Under the pieces are notes generated by a model. It saw only the letters and a list, made by a program, of their open reading frames with translations. It made no database searches and was not told where the DNA came from. 64,000 nucleotides of DNA from Permianibacter sp046297695. Lineage in GTDB: Bacteria > Pseudomonadota > Gammaproteobacteria > Enterobacterales > Permianibacteraceae. A program made the translations under genes and the position numbers. Shown here piece by piece: positions 6,997 to 16,137 of the stretch; the first letter of the stretch is position 1; each line of letters opens with the position of its first letter. The stretch spans positions 1-64,000 of the forward strand of contig JBKBHF010000003.1 in NCBI GenBank assembly GCA_046297695.1, in the 5' to 3' direction.

Positions 6997-8198
6997 TGCA
7001 ACGGCTGGTTGTGCTCGGCAGTACCGGGTCGATCGGTGTTTCGACGCTGGATGTGGTGGCCAGGCACCCGGATCGTTTCTCGGTGTTTGCGCTGGCAGCA
7101 AACCGCAGTGCCGACCGGCTGTTTGAGCAGATTCGCCAGTTTCAGCCGCGCTACGCAGTGCTGGTCGATGCGACCGCCGCTGCGGCGTTGCAGCAGCGCG
7201 TGCGGCAGGCCGGGTTGACCACGGAAGTCTTGGCCGGCGCGTCGTCCCTGGCGGCGGTTGCGGCGGCGACCGAGGTCGATACCGTGATGGCGGCCATTGT
7301 TGGCGCGGCCGGACTGCTCCCTACACTGGCGGCGGCAAAAGCCGGCAAACGCATTCTGCTGGCCAACAAGGAAGCGCTGGTGATGTCCGGTCCGCTGTTC
7401 ATGCAGGCGGTGCGTGATCATGGTGCCGTGTTGCTGCCGATCGACAGCGAGCACAATGCGATATTCCAATGTTTGCCGGCGCCCGGCCATGAACGGGATC
7501 TGCGTGGTGAACGCAGTCTGCGGGCAAACGGCGTCGAAAAAATTCTGCTGACCGCGTCGGGTGGTCCGTTCCTGCGCCGTGAATTGCATGAACTGTCGCA
7601 GGTAACGCCAGATCAGGCCTGTGCGCATCCGACCTGGAACATGGGCCGCAAAATCTCGGTTGATTCGGCAACGCTGATGAACAAGGGGCTCGAAGTGATC
7701 GAGGCCTGTTATCTGTTCAACGCCAGCCGCGAGCAAGTGGATGTGGTCGTACACCCGCAAAGCATCGTGCACAGCCTGGTGCGTTATGTTGATGGCTCGG
7801 TGCTGGCGCAGATGGGCAATCCGGACATGCGCACGCCGATCGCACATGCCATAGCCTGGCCCGAGCGCATTGGCGCCGGGGTCGCGCCGCTGGAGCTGAG
7901 CCAGATCGGCCGCTTGGAGTTTCTACCGGCCGATGTGGCGCGTTTCCCTTGTCTGGCATTGGCCTATCAGGCGCTCACGGCTGGCGCCAGCGCCCCTGCC
8001 GTTCTCAATGCGGCCAATGAAGTGGCGGTCGAAGCCTTCCTCGCCGGGCGTTTGCCTTACACCGGCATCGCGCCCGTTATTGCCGAGACCCTGCAACATT
8101 GCCCGGCGCCGCCGGTCGAAGCGCTGGACGCGTTGCTGGCCATTGATGCCGAAGCGCGCCGCATTGCGATGCAGCAGGTAGGAGTGCAGGCGGCATGA
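6996..8198 (+). CDS. dxr: 1-deoxy-D-xylulose 5-phosphate reductoisomerase
   Basis: Second step of the non-mevalonate (MEP) isoprenoid pathway, converting DXP to MEP with NADPH. The 400-residue product begins with the Rossmann loop LGSTGSIGVSTLDV, followed by ANKEALV, the metal-binding DSEHNAIFQC, LTASGGPF, the ISVDSATLMNKGLEVIEA block, HPQSIVHS and GNPDMRTPIA. All metal and substrate motifs are present. Start ATG 6996 overlaps the cdsA stop, and its end overlaps the rseP start by four bases (ATGA). ispG of the same pathway is at 51540. Confidence 0.98.
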   Translation: MQRLVVLGSTGSIGVSTLDVVARHPDRFSVFALAANRSADRLFEQIRQFQPRYAVLVDATAAAALQQRVRQAGLTTEVLAGASSLAAVAAATEVDTVMAAIVGAAGLLPTLAAAKAGKRILLANKEALVMSGPLFMQAVRDHGAVLLPIDSEHNAIFQCLPAPGHERDLRGERSLRANGVEKILLTASGGPFLRRELHELSQVTPDQACAHPTWNMGRKISVDSATLMNKGLEVIEACYLFNASREQVDVVVHPQSIVHSLVRYVDGSVLAQMGNPDMRTPIAHAIAWPERIGAGVAPLELSQIGRLEFLPADVARFPCLALAYQALTAGASAPAVLNAANEVAVEAFLAGRLPYTGIAPVIAETLQHCPAPPVEALDALLAIDAEARRIAMQQVGVQAA

Positions 8199-9532
8199 TC
8201 GAGTGGTTGTGGAATGGCTTGTTTCTGATCATCACCATCGGCGTGTTGGTGACGGTCCATGAGTTCGGCCATTTCTGGGTGGCACGTCGACTGGGCGTGA
8301 AAGTGCTGACCTTCTCGGTCGGTTTCGGCAGCGCGATCTGGAAACGGTTGGGCAAGGATGGCGTCGAGTACCGCATCGCCGCGATCCCGCTCGGCGGTTA
8401 CGTCAAGATGCTGGATGAGCGTGAAGCCGACGTACCGGCCGAACTGGCGGCGCAGGCGTTCAACCGGGCATCGGTCTGGACCCGCATTGCGGTGGCAAGC
8501 GCCGGCCCGATCGCCAATTTCCTCTTTGCCATCGTCGCCTTCGCCGCGATGTACATGGTCGGCGTCCGTGATCTGCGGCCGGTGCTCGGCGATATCGACG
8601 CTGACAGTGCGGCCGGTCGGGCGGGTTTGCGGGCGGGCATGGAAGTGATCGCGGTGGATGACACTGCAGTCAGTTCGTGGGAGGAGTTGACCTTTGCACT
8701 CGTGACCCGGGTCGGCACTGAAGCGCCTGTCCAGTTGCGGGTGCGGGATCAGGCGGCGAATGAACGTCATCTGCTGCCTGCCGGCGCCATGATCTTGAGC
8801 GGCCATGAGGCGGATATCTCCGGCCATGTCGGCCTGCGTCCGCGAACACCACCGTGGCCCGCGATCATCAACTCCGTCAGCGATGGCGGCCCTGCCCAGC
8901 GCGCCGGGGTTCAGGTGGGTGACGAATTGACCCATTGGAATGACGAGCCGATTACCAGCTTCCCGGCACTCACGGAAAAGATCGCGGCCGCCAAGGGCAA
9001 TACTGTTACACTCCGGCTGCTTCGCGACGGTCAGCCGCATACACTGCAGCTGACGGTCGCCGATCAGGGCGGCAAAGGCGTACTTGGCATTGGTTCGCTG
9101 CGGCCGGCAGTGCCAGAGGACTGGTGGGTCACCTATCAACTCGGTCCGTTCGATGCGGCCATCGCCGGTTGGCACAAGATGGTTGATACCACCACCCTGG
9201 TCTGGGATGGTCTCGGTAAGCTCATCACAGGGGCGTTGTCCGTGCAGTCCCTGAGCGGTCCTGTCACCATCGCGCAGGGTGCCGGCGCAACGGCAGCTGC
9301 CGGTGCCGATCGATTTTTTTGGTTCTTGGGATTGATCAGCGTAAACCTTGGTCTCATCAACCTCCTGCCGATTCCGATGTTGGATGGCGGCCACCTGCTG
9401 TACTACGGGGCGGAAGTGGTGCGCGGCCGACCGTTGTCGGAGCGCGTGCAGGAATGGGGCCTGCGCATCGGCTTGTCGCTGGTTGGCGCGCTGATGCTCA
9501 TTGCACTCTTCAACGATTTTGCGCGCCTGTAG
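8195..9532 (+). CDS. rseP: RseP site-2 zinc metalloprotease
   Basis: Inner-membrane intramembrane protease that cleaves anti-sigma factors such as RseA, releasing sigma-E during envelope stress, and removes remnant signal peptides. The 445-residue product has the zinc motif HEFGH at about 22-26 in the first membrane segment, the conserved GGYVKM, two tandem periplasmic PDZ domains (about 115-290) and the C-terminal NLLPIPMLDGGHLLYY with the third zinc ligand Asp. It overlaps dxr by ATGA and precedes bamA, the normal arrangement. Confidence 0.97.
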   Translation: MIEWLWNGLFLIITIGVLVTVHEFGHFWVARRLGVKVLTFSVGFGSAIWKRLGKDGVEYRIAAIPLGGYVKMLDEREADVPAELAAQAFNRASVWTRIAVASAGPIANFLFAIVAFAAMYMVGVRDLRPVLGDIDADSAAGRAGLRAGMEVIAVDDTAVSSWEELTFALVTRVGTEAPVQLRVRDQAANERHLLPAGAMILSGHEADISGHVGLRPRTPPWPAIINSVSDGGPAQRAGVQVGDELTHWNDEPITSFPALTEKIAAAKGNTVTLRLLRDGQPHTLQLTVADQGGKGVLGIGSLRPAVPEDWWVTYQLGPFDAAIAGWHKMVDTTTLVWDGLGKLITGALSVQSLSGPVTIAQGAGATAAAGADRFFWFLGLISVNLGLINLLPIPMLDGGHLLYYGAEVVRGRPLSERVQEWGLRIGLSLVGALMLIALFNDFARL

Positions 9533-9562
9533 TGAGCGGGCGGCTGGTGTAAACAGAACAAT

Positions 9563-12040
9563 ATGAAAACTCCGTTCAAGTGTTTGTCTCTGGCAGTTCT
9601 CGTGGCGCTTGGCGCCACCCGGGCGTTGGCAATCGAACCATTTGTGGTGCAGGACATCGAGGTCCGTGGTTTGCAACGTGTGGAACTCGGCACCTTTTTC
9701 ACCTATTTGCCGCTGCGGGTTGGTGAAACCGTTGACGATGTTCGGGTGCCGCAAATCATTCGGGCACTCTACCGTCAAGGCTCCTTCGAGTCGGTCAAGC
9801 TCGAACGGGACGGCAACAAATTGGTCGTGCTCATCGAAGAGCGGCCCACCATTTCCACTATCACCTTTGATGGCAATAAACAGATCAAGACCGAGCAGCT
9901 GCTGGAAGGTTTGAAGCCGATGGGCTTCGCCAAAGGCGAAGTGTTGAATCCGGCCATGCTGACCCAGATCGTACAGGAACTGGAACAGCAGTATTTCGCA
10001 CACGGCAAATATAGCGTTCGCATTAGCTACAAGACCGTCAAGTTGCCACGCAATCGCGTCGATGTCCGGTTCAAGGTGGTCGAAGGCGATGCTGCAGTCA
10101 TTGGTGGCATCAATATCGTCGGTAACCAGGTATTCACTGACGAAGAGCTGTTGAAACAGTTCGAATTGACGACGGGCGGCTGGTTCAGTTTCTTTACCGA
10201 CGATAATCAATACGCCAAGGAAAAACTGTCAGGCGATCTCGAAAAGCTCCGCTCCTATTACATGGACCGTGGTTATCTGAAGTTTCAAGTCAGCTCTACC
10301 CAGGTCGCCATCTCGCCAAATCGGGAAGAGATCTTTATCACCATCAACATCAATGAGGGTGAGCAATACAAGATCAAAGAGGTTAAATTTGCTGGCGAAC
10401 TGATCGTTTCCGAAGAGCAACTGCGGAATATGTTGCCGGTAGCGTCTGGCGACACTTACTCGGCGGCGGCATTTACCTTCGCAGAAACGAATATCAGTAA
10501 ATTGCTGGGGCTTTATGGCTACGCATTTGCGAACGTGACCACGGCACCGACACCGAACGATGAGACGCATGAGGTTGATGTGACGCTGCTTGTGCAACCC
10601 GGCAAGCGGACTTATGTGCGACGTATCAGCTTTTCTGGAAATGAAAGCACGAACGATCATGTGCTTCGCCGCGAAATGCGGATGATGGAGAGCGGGCCGT
10701 TCTCGACCGATTTGGTTGAGCGGTCGAAAACCTTGCTGGAGCGGCAGCCATTCATCGAGGACGTTACCATTGAGACGCCCAAGGTGGAGGGCTCTGATGA
10801 TCAGGTCGATATAGAGGTGAAGGTCAAGGAGCGTAATGCCGGGACCTTTAACGCTGGCTTTGGCTACAGCGATTTTTATGGCCTGCAATTCACTGCGGGC
10901 ATCAGCCATGAGAATTTCTTGGGCAGTGGAAAGCGCGTCGCCTTTTCTTTATCAAACAGCAAGGCGATAAAAAATTACGATGTGAGCTTCACAGACCCAT
11001 ATTTTACTGTTGACGGTGTCAGCTTGGGCACGAGGGTTTTCTATCGTGAAACGGACTACGAAGAGCTGAATCTGGTCGGTCAGGGATTGGACTCTGTTGG
11101 CGGCAAAATGACCTTGGGTGTACCGTACAGTGAGGTGTCCCGATTCTCCTTTGGTCTTGGTGTTCAAGATAGTACGTTCAAGACCGGTGGCGGCACCTCT
11201 GTTCTTCAGCTACAAGAGTTTTTTCAGCGTGTTGGCCAGGATATCGCAGAGGATCCGGATTTTGATTATTCCTATTTCACGCTTGAGCTAGGTTGGCTGC
11301 GGAATACTCTGAACCGTGGAATATTCCCTGACCGGGGTACCTCGCAGTCGTTCACGGTCGAGGCGTCGGTGCCAGGCAGTGACTTCGAATTTTATAAAGC
11401 ACAATATGATCTTCAACATTACTGGCAATTGACAGAAGGCTGGAGCGTTCTCATGCGCGCCAACCTCGCTTACGGTGACGGTTATGGCGACGGTGTCGAA
11501 AACTATAAGTTGCCATATTTCGAGAACTTTTACGCAGGCGGTCAAGGCACGGTAAGGGGATTTGAGCGCAACTCGATTGGGCCAAGAGAAATTCTTCGTA
11601 GCTCTCGCTCCGGTAGCACTCCGCCCGGGTCAGAACCGGGCGACATTGGTGTGCCCGTGGTGTTGCCACCTGAGTTTGATCGGATTCAGTTGGGTACGCG
11701 CGGTGTTGGCGGTAATGCTCGAGCCTTGGCTGGTCTTGAACTGATTTTCCCGACACCGTTTGCTGACGGTAACCGGTCGGTGCGCACAAGCTTTTTCGTC
11801 GATGCCGGCCATTTGTGGGATACGGAGTTTGACCGGACGCGTTACAGCTATCTCCAAGAAGCCGATTACGCCAATATTCCAGATTACAGTGATGACGGGC
11901 AGTTCCGCGTCTCTACTGGCCTTGCATTGCAGTGGCTGTCTCCGATGGGGCCCATTGGTTTCCACCTCTCTCGCCCGCTGCGGAAAGAGGATGGTGACGA
12001 TACCGAGAATTTCGGCTTTACTATTGGTCGTACGTTCTAA
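9563..12040 (+). CDS. bamA: Outer membrane protein assembly factor BamA
   Basis: Central Omp85 component of the BAM machine, folding beta-barrel proteins into the outer membrane. The 825-residue product has a signal peptide ending near ALA at about residue 23, five POTRA domains (about 24-430, first one starting FVVQDIEVRGLQRVE) and a C-terminal 16-strand barrel that ends in FGFTIGRTF, the expected terminal aromatic. The VRGFERNS segment matches the conserved VRGF lid-lock motif. No strong ribosome site precedes the ATG. Codon use in the barrel looks more AT-rich than in neighbouring genes. bamB lies at 54728. Confidence 0.97.
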   Translation: MKTPFKCLSLAVLVALGATRALAIEPFVVQDIEVRGLQRVELGTFFTYLPLRVGETVDDVRVPQIIRALYRQGSFESVKLERDGNKLVVLIEERPTISTITFDGNKQIKTEQLLEGLKPMGFAKGEVLNPAMLTQIVQELEQQYFAHGKYSVRISYKTVKLPRNRVDVRFKVVEGDAAVIGGINIVGNQVFTDEELLKQFELTTGGWFSFFTDDNQYAKEKLSGDLEKLRSYYMDRGYLKFQVSSTQVAISPNREEIFITININEGEQYKIKEVKFAGELIVSEEQLRNMLPVASGDTYSAAAFTFAETNISKLLGLYGYAFANVTTAPTPNDETHEVDVTLLVQPGKRTYVRRISFSGNESTNDHVLRREMRMMESGPFSTDLVERSKTLLERQPFIEDVTIETPKVEGSDDQVDIEVKVKERNAGTFNAGFGYSDFYGLQFTAGISHENFLGSGKRVAFSLSNSKAIKNYDVSFTDPYFTVDGVSLGTRVFYRETDYEELNLVGQGLDSVGGKMTLGVPYSEVSRFSFGLGVQDSTFKTGGGTSVLQLQEFFQRVGQDIAEDPDFDYSYFTLELGWLRNTLNRGIFPDRGTSQSFTVEASVPGSDFEFYKAQYDLQHYWQLTEGWSVLMRANLAYGDGYGDGVENYKLPYFENFYAGGQGTVRGFERNSIGPREILRSSRSGSTPPGSEPGDIGVPVVLPPEFDRIQLGTRGVGGNARALAGLELIFPTPFADGNRSVRTSFFVDAGHLWDTEFDRTRYSYLQEADYANIPDYSDDGQFRVSTGLALQWLSPMGPIGFHLSRPLRKEDGDDTENFGFTIGRTF

Positions 12041-12052
12041 GAGGAATTTGTT

Positions 12053-12556
12053 GTGAAAAAAATGCTTTCTGTTGTTGCCGGTTTGTTGTTGCTGTCCACC
12101 GCAGCGAGTGCCGAGACCAAGATCGGTGTTGTCGATTATCGGGTGTTGATGGACAAAGCACCGCAGGCGGATGCGATTCAGGAAAAGCTCAAGAAGGAGT
12201 TCCAGGAGCGTGAAGACCGGCTGAAGAAGCGTCAGGCTGACCTCAAGGCTCAGGCCGAGAAAGCCAACAAGGACGCGCCGACCATGACCGAGTCGCAACG
12301 CATTGAGGCTGGCCGTAACCTCGAAAAGCTGCGCAATGATTTGGAGTTCGACGGTAAGAAACTGCAGGAAGATTTCCAGCGCCGTCGTGGTGAGGAGTTG
12401 CGCGACCTCGGCGGCAAATTGCAACAGGCGGTTTCAGCAGTGGCGGCGAAAGAGGGCTATCAGCTGGTGCTCAGCCGAGAAACTGCACCGTTTGTCGCAC
12501 CGGAATTGGACATCACCAGCAAGGTGTTGCAGGCGCTCGGCACGCCTGGCAAATAA
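12053..12556 (+). CDS. skp: OmpH/Skp-family periplasmic chaperone
   Basis: Periplasmic holdase that carries unfolded outer-membrane proteins to BAM. The 167-residue product has a signal peptide cleaved near ASA (about residue 20), the conserved IGVVDYRVLMDKAPQ start of the mature protein, a long charged coiled coil (about 45-125, rich in K/E/R/Q: the tentacles) and a short C-terminal strand segment. The start is GTG at 12053, with GAGG at 12041-12044 at proper spacing; an in-frame ATG three codons later is less well placed. It lies between bamA and lpxD as usual. Confidence 0.94.
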   Translation: MKKMLSVVAGLLLLSTAASAETKIGVVDYRVLMDKAPQADAIQEKLKKEFQEREDRLKKRQADLKAQAEKANKDAPTMTESQRIEAGRNLEKLRNDLEFDGKKLQEDFQRRRGEELRDLGGKLQQAVSAVAAKEGYQLVLSRETAPFVAPELDITSKVLQALGTPGK

Positions 12557-12562
12557 TTCGTC

Positions 12563-13597
12563 ATGAAGCTCGCAGAGATTGCGCAGCGTCTACAGGCCCG
12601 GCTGGTTGGCGATGGTGACATCGACATCCGCCGGGTCGCTGATTTGCGCGCCGCTGAAACGGGCGATATCGGCTTTTTGACCAGCGCTGAATATCGCGAT
12701 GCACTGCGTTCGACCCGCGCCAGTGCCGTCATGCTGAAAGAAGCGGATGCCGCCGAGTGTCCGGTGGCAGCGCTGATCGTGCCATCACCCTATCTGGCCT
12801 ATGCCAAGGTCGCGCAATGGCTGGACCCGACCCCGCAACCGGTGCCGGGTATCCATCCTTCTGCTGTTATCGCCAAAAGCGCCGTGCTGGGCGCCGATGT
12901 CGCCATCGGTCCGGGTGTGGTGATCGGCGACGAATGCCGAATCGGCGACGGCTGTGCCATCGGCGCCAACTCCGTTCTGGCTGAGCGCGTTGTGCTGGCG
13001 AATGGGGTCAGACTGGCGCCGCAGGTGGTCCTCTACCACGCGGTTCGGATCGGGGCACGCAGTCAGATTCACAGCGGTACGGTGATCGGCGCCGACGGTT
13101 TTGGCTATGCGCAAGAGGCCAAGCGCTGGGTAAAGATCCCGCAGACCGGTACCGTGGTTATCGGGGACGACGTCGAGATTGGCGCCAACTGCACCATTGA
13201 CCGTGGCGCACTGGGCGATACCGTCATCGAAGATGGGGTCAAGCTCGATAACTTGATCCACGTCGCCCACAATGTCCATATCGGCGCCCATTCTGCCGTT
13301 GCGGGGTGTTCCGGTATTGCGGGCAGCACCAGAATTGGCAAACACGTGACCTTGGCTGGTCGGGTCAGCGTGCTGGGTCATCTGACGATTTGCGATAATG
13401 CCCATGTGACCGCTTGCAGTTTGGTCAATCGCTCCATCACCGAGCCGGGTGCATATTCTTCCGGTACTACACTTCAGGACAACCGCAGCTGGCGCAAGAG
13501 CGCCACGCGCTTCAACCAGCTCGATGATCTCGCCCGCCGCTTGCGGCGGCTGGAGCGTCAGCTGGGCACAGGACAAGAAGAGAACGACGATGACTGA
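12563..13597 (+). CDS. lpxD: UDP-3-O-acylglucosamine N-acyltransferase
   Basis: Third step of lipid A synthesis: adds the N-linked hydroxyacyl chain to UDP-3-O-acylglucosamine. The 344-residue product has an N-terminal uridine-binding domain (about 1-100), then a left-handed beta helix of many hexapeptide repeats (about 100-310, units like IGPGVV, IGDGCAIG, IGANCTIDRG), the catalytic histidine region NLIHVAHNVHIG, and a C-terminal helix. It starts six bases after skp and overlaps fabZ by eight bases. Confidence 0.97.
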   Translation: MKLAEIAQRLQARLVGDGDIDIRRVADLRAAETGDIGFLTSAEYRDALRSTRASAVMLKEADAAECPVAALIVPSPYLAYAKVAQWLDPTPQPVPGIHPSAVIAKSAVLGADVAIGPGVVIGDECRIGDGCAIGANSVLAERVVLANGVRLAPQVVLYHAVRIGARSQIHSGTVIGADGFGYAQEAKRWVKIPQTGTVVIGDDVEIGANCTIDRGALGDTVIEDGVKLDNLIHVAHNVHIGAHSAVAGCSGIAGSTRIGKHVTLAGRVSVLGHLTICDNAHVTACSLVNRSITEPGAYSSGTTLQDNRSWRKSATRFNQLDDLARRLRRLERQLGTGQEENDDD

Positions 13598-14054
13598 GAC
13601 CGCGCAATCCCTCAACACCATGGACATTCATGGTGTGCTGGCCCATTTGCCGCACCGCTATCCGTTTCTGCTGGTCGACAAGGTGCTGGATTATCAGCCC
13701 AATCAATACCTGGTCGGCGTCAAGAACGTCACCTTCAACGAGCCGTGTTTTACCGGCCATTTTCCGCACCGGCCGGTATTTCCGGGCGTGCTGATCCTGG
13801 AAGCGATGGCGCAATGCACCGGCATTCTGGCATTCAAGAGCACCAACGAAATGCCGGATGACCATTCTGCCTACTATTTTGTCGGCATTGACGAAGCGCG
13901 TTTTCGCAACCCGGTCGAACCGGGTGATCAGATTGTGATGCGTGTGGATGTGCAGACGCAAAAACGCGGGATATGGAAATTCGCCGCGCAAGCGACGGTT
14001 GACGGCAAGGTCGTTTGTGAAGCCGTGCTGATGTGCACGAAAAAAGAGTTTTGA
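13590..14054 (+). CDS. fabZ: 3-hydroxyacyl-ACP dehydratase FabZ
   Basis: Dehydrates 3-hydroxyacyl-ACP in fatty acid elongation; it shares the hydroxymyristoyl-ACP pool with LpxA and LpxD. The 154-residue hot-dog protein has LPHRYPFLLVD near residue 24, the catalytic His in CFTGHFPHRPVFPG and the catalytic Glu in LILEAMAQ. The start chosen is ATG 13590 (MTETAQ), overlapping lpxD; a second ATG ten codons later is possible. A longer in-frame reading upstream lies inside lpxD and is rejected. Confidence 0.96.
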   Translation: MTETAQSLNTMDIHGVLAHLPHRYPFLLVDKVLDYQPNQYLVGVKNVTFNEPCFTGHFPHRPVFPGVLILEAMAQCTGILAFKSTNEMPDDHSAYYFVGIDEARFRNPVEPGDQIVMRVDVQTQKRGIWKFAAQATVDGKVVCEAVLMCTKKEF

Positions 14055-14109
14055 TCCGGCTTTGTTGAGTGTGTGCTGCCGGTAGCGACAGCACCATGAA
14101 GGAAAACTG

Positions 14110-14883
14110 ATGGCGATTCACCCGACCGCGATAGTACACCCGTCCGCCAAGTTGGCGGCGGATGTCGATGTCGGCCCGTACAGCATCATCGGTGAGCACG
14201 TTCAAATCGACAGTGGCACCGTGATTGGCCCGCATGTTGTCATCAATGGCCATACGACCATTGGCAAGCAGAACCAGTTCTACCAGTTCTGCTCCATTGG
14301 CGAGGCCAATCAAGACAAAAAATACAAAGGCGAGCCCACCCGTACGGTTATTGGCGACAATAACGTCTTCCGCGAGTGCTGCACGGTACACCGTGGTACC
14401 ACCCAGGATCGGCATGAGACCCGGATTGGTAGCCACAATCTGTTCATGGCTTACGTCCATGTCGCGCACGATTGCGTGGTGGCGGATCACTGCATCCTGG
14501 CCAACAACGCGACCTTGGCGGGTCATGTCCATGTCGGTGATTGGGCCATTCTCGGCGGCTTTACGGCTGTTCACCAGTTCTGCCATATCGGTGCGCACGC
14601 ATTTATCGGCATGAAGTCCGGTTTGCAGAAGGACGTGCCGCCGTATGTCATGGCCGAGGGCTTTCATGCGCAGCCGCGTGGCATCAATAGCGAAGGCCTG
14701 AAGCGGCGCGGCTTTTCACCGGAGCAGATCCTGCTCATCAAGCGCGCCTACAAGCTGATTTACCGTCAGGGCCTGACGGTGGAGCAGGTGGTGCCGCAGT
14801 TGCGGGAAATGGAAGCTGAGTTCGCTGGCATCCGCATCCTGACCGACTTTATTGCCAACTCGAATCGCGGCATCATTCGCTGA
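14110..14883 (+). CDS. lpxA: UDP-N-acetylglucosamine acyltransferase
   Basis: First step of lipid A synthesis, transferring a 3-hydroxyacyl chain from ACP to UDP-GlcNAc. The 257-residue product begins IHPTAIVHPSAKL, runs through the hexapeptide-repeat beta helix (about 1-190) with the catalytic histidine in YVHVAHDC, and ends with the C-terminal alpha-helical domain (RAYKLIYRQGLT). AAGGA at 14099-14103 is six bases upstream of the ATG. It sits in the lpxD-fabZ-lpxA-lpxB order. Confidence 0.98.
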   Translation: MAIHPTAIVHPSAKLAADVDVGPYSIIGEHVQIDSGTVIGPHVVINGHTTIGKQNQFYQFCSIGEANQDKKYKGEPTRTVIGDNNVFRECCTVHRGTTQDRHETRIGSHNLFMAYVHVAHDCVVADHCILANNATLAGHVHVGDWAILGGFTAVHQFCHIGAHAFIGMKSGLQKDVPPYVMAEGFHAQPRGINSEGLKRRGFSPEQILLIKRAYKLIYRQGLTVEQVVPQLREMEAEFAGIRILTDFIANSNRGIIR

Positions 14884-14897
14884 CGGTTCCTCGATTC

Positions 14898-14930
14898 CGG
14901 TGCCGGCGCTGGCTGGCACCGTTTTCATTT
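14898..14930 (+). terminator. Terminator-like hairpin between lpxA and lpxB
   Basis: CGGTGCC (14898-14904) pairs with GGCACCG (14915-14921) around a ten-base loop and is followed by TTTTCATTT. The stem is short and the T tract is interrupted, so it may give only partial termination. It suggests lower expression of lpxB and rnhB relative to the upstream genes. Confidence 0.4.
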
Positions 14931-14946
14931 TCCAAACAGAGCTGCC

Positions 14947-16137
14947 ATGACTGCACAGACTTCTGCGTCCGCGCCTGCGCGCGCACTGCGTGTGGCCATC
15001 GTCGCGGGCGAAGCGTCCGGCGACATTCTGGGCGAGGCCTTGTTGCGAGCCTTGCGCGCACGGGTGCCGTCGTTGCAAGCCGAGGGCATTGCCGGCCCGC
15101 GCATGCAACAGCAAGGCTGTCACAGCCTCTATGCCATGGAGCGCTTGTCAGTGATGGGCATCATGGCGATCTTGCAGCGACTGCCGGAGTTGCTGGGCGT
15201 GCGCAAACGGTTGAGCCAACAGTGGTTGCAAAACAAGCCGGACGTTTTTATCGGGATTGATGCGCCGGAGTTCAATCTGGGCTTGGAGCAACGGCTGCGC
15301 GCTGGCGGCGTGCCAACGGTGCATTTTGTCAGTCCGTCCGTGTGGGCGTGGCGAAAGAAGCGGGTTTTCAAAATTCAGCGTGCGGTTGATCTGATGTTGA
15401 CGCTGTTCCCATTTGAGCAGCAGATCTATCAGCAACACCAGATTCCGGTTGCGCACGTTGGCCATCCCTTGGCCGATCAGATCGCGCTTGAGAATCCATC
15501 GACTCCTGCCAGAGCGGCGCTGGGTATTCCCGCCGATGTTCCCGTCTTGGCGCTGCTGCCCGGCAGTCGCGGTAGTGAGCTCAAGTTTTTGGCAATGCCC
15601 TTCATTCAGGCCGCGCAGCGACTACAACAGCAAAATCCGGCGCTGCACATCGTGGTGCCCTGTGCGTCGGCGGCGCGGCGAGCGCAGTTTGAGCAAGCAT
15701 TGCTGGCGGCCGGCGGACTGCAAAATTTGCATCTCTTGGATGGCCAGTCGCAGCTGGCGATGTGCGCAAGCGACGCCATTTTGCTGGCCTCAGGCACCGC
15801 GACCTTGGAGGCGATGCTGATCAAGCGACCGATGGTGGTTGCTTATCGTGTGTCGTCGTTCAGCTACGCCATTTTCAAACGCTTGTTGACCATAGGCCGG
15901 TTTGCGTTGCCCAACTTGCTGGCCGGTAAGGACCTGGTGCCGGAACTGATCCAGGACGATTGCACTGTCGACAAGCTTGCCGCTGCTGTCCGCCTGCAGC
16001 TCGAGGCCAGCAGTGAAGAAAAAGCACGGCTGAAAAGCGAGTTCAGCCGCATTCATGAACAGTTGCGTGGCGATGCCGGTGCCAGAGCGGCGGACGCGGT
16101 ACTGGCGATGTTGCGCGAGCGAGGTGTTTGGTCATGA
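14947..16137 (+). CDS. lpxB: Lipid-A-disaccharide synthase
   Basis: Membrane-associated GT-B (family GT19) glycosyltransferase joining lipid X and UDP-diacylglucosamine to the lipid A disaccharide. The 396-residue product has the N-terminal VAGEASGDILG motif (about 19-29), GIDAPEFN, the VSPSVWAWRKKR block, LLPGSRGSE (start of the UDP-binding half) and LLASGTATLEAML, which matches the family glutamate region. Its stop overlaps the rnhB ATG by four bases. Confidence 0.97.
   Translation: MTAQTSASAPARALRVAIVAGEASGDILGEALLRALRARVPSLQAEGIAGPRMQQQGCHSLYAMERLSVMGIMAILQRLPELLGVRKRLSQQWLQNKPDVFIGIDAPEFNLGLEQRLRAGGVPTVHFVSPSVWAWRKKRVFKIQRAVDLMLTLFPFEQQIYQQHQIPVAHVGHPLADQIALENPSTPARAALGIPADVPVLALLPGSRGSELKFLAMPFIQAAQRLQQQNPALHIVVPCASAARRAQFEQALLAAGGLQNLHLLDGQSQLAMCASDAILLASGTATLEAMLIKRPMVVAYRVSSFSYAIFKRLLTIGRFALPNLLAGKDLVPELIQDDCTVDKLAAAVRLQLEASSEEKARLKSEFSRIHEQLRGDAGARAADAVLAMLRERGVWS

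Noticed and set aside
8057..10210. 717-codon minus-strand open frame over dxr, rseP and bamA
   Set aside because: It spans three confirmed plus-strand genes and their boundaries, and its His/Arg/Gln-rich translation has no domain.
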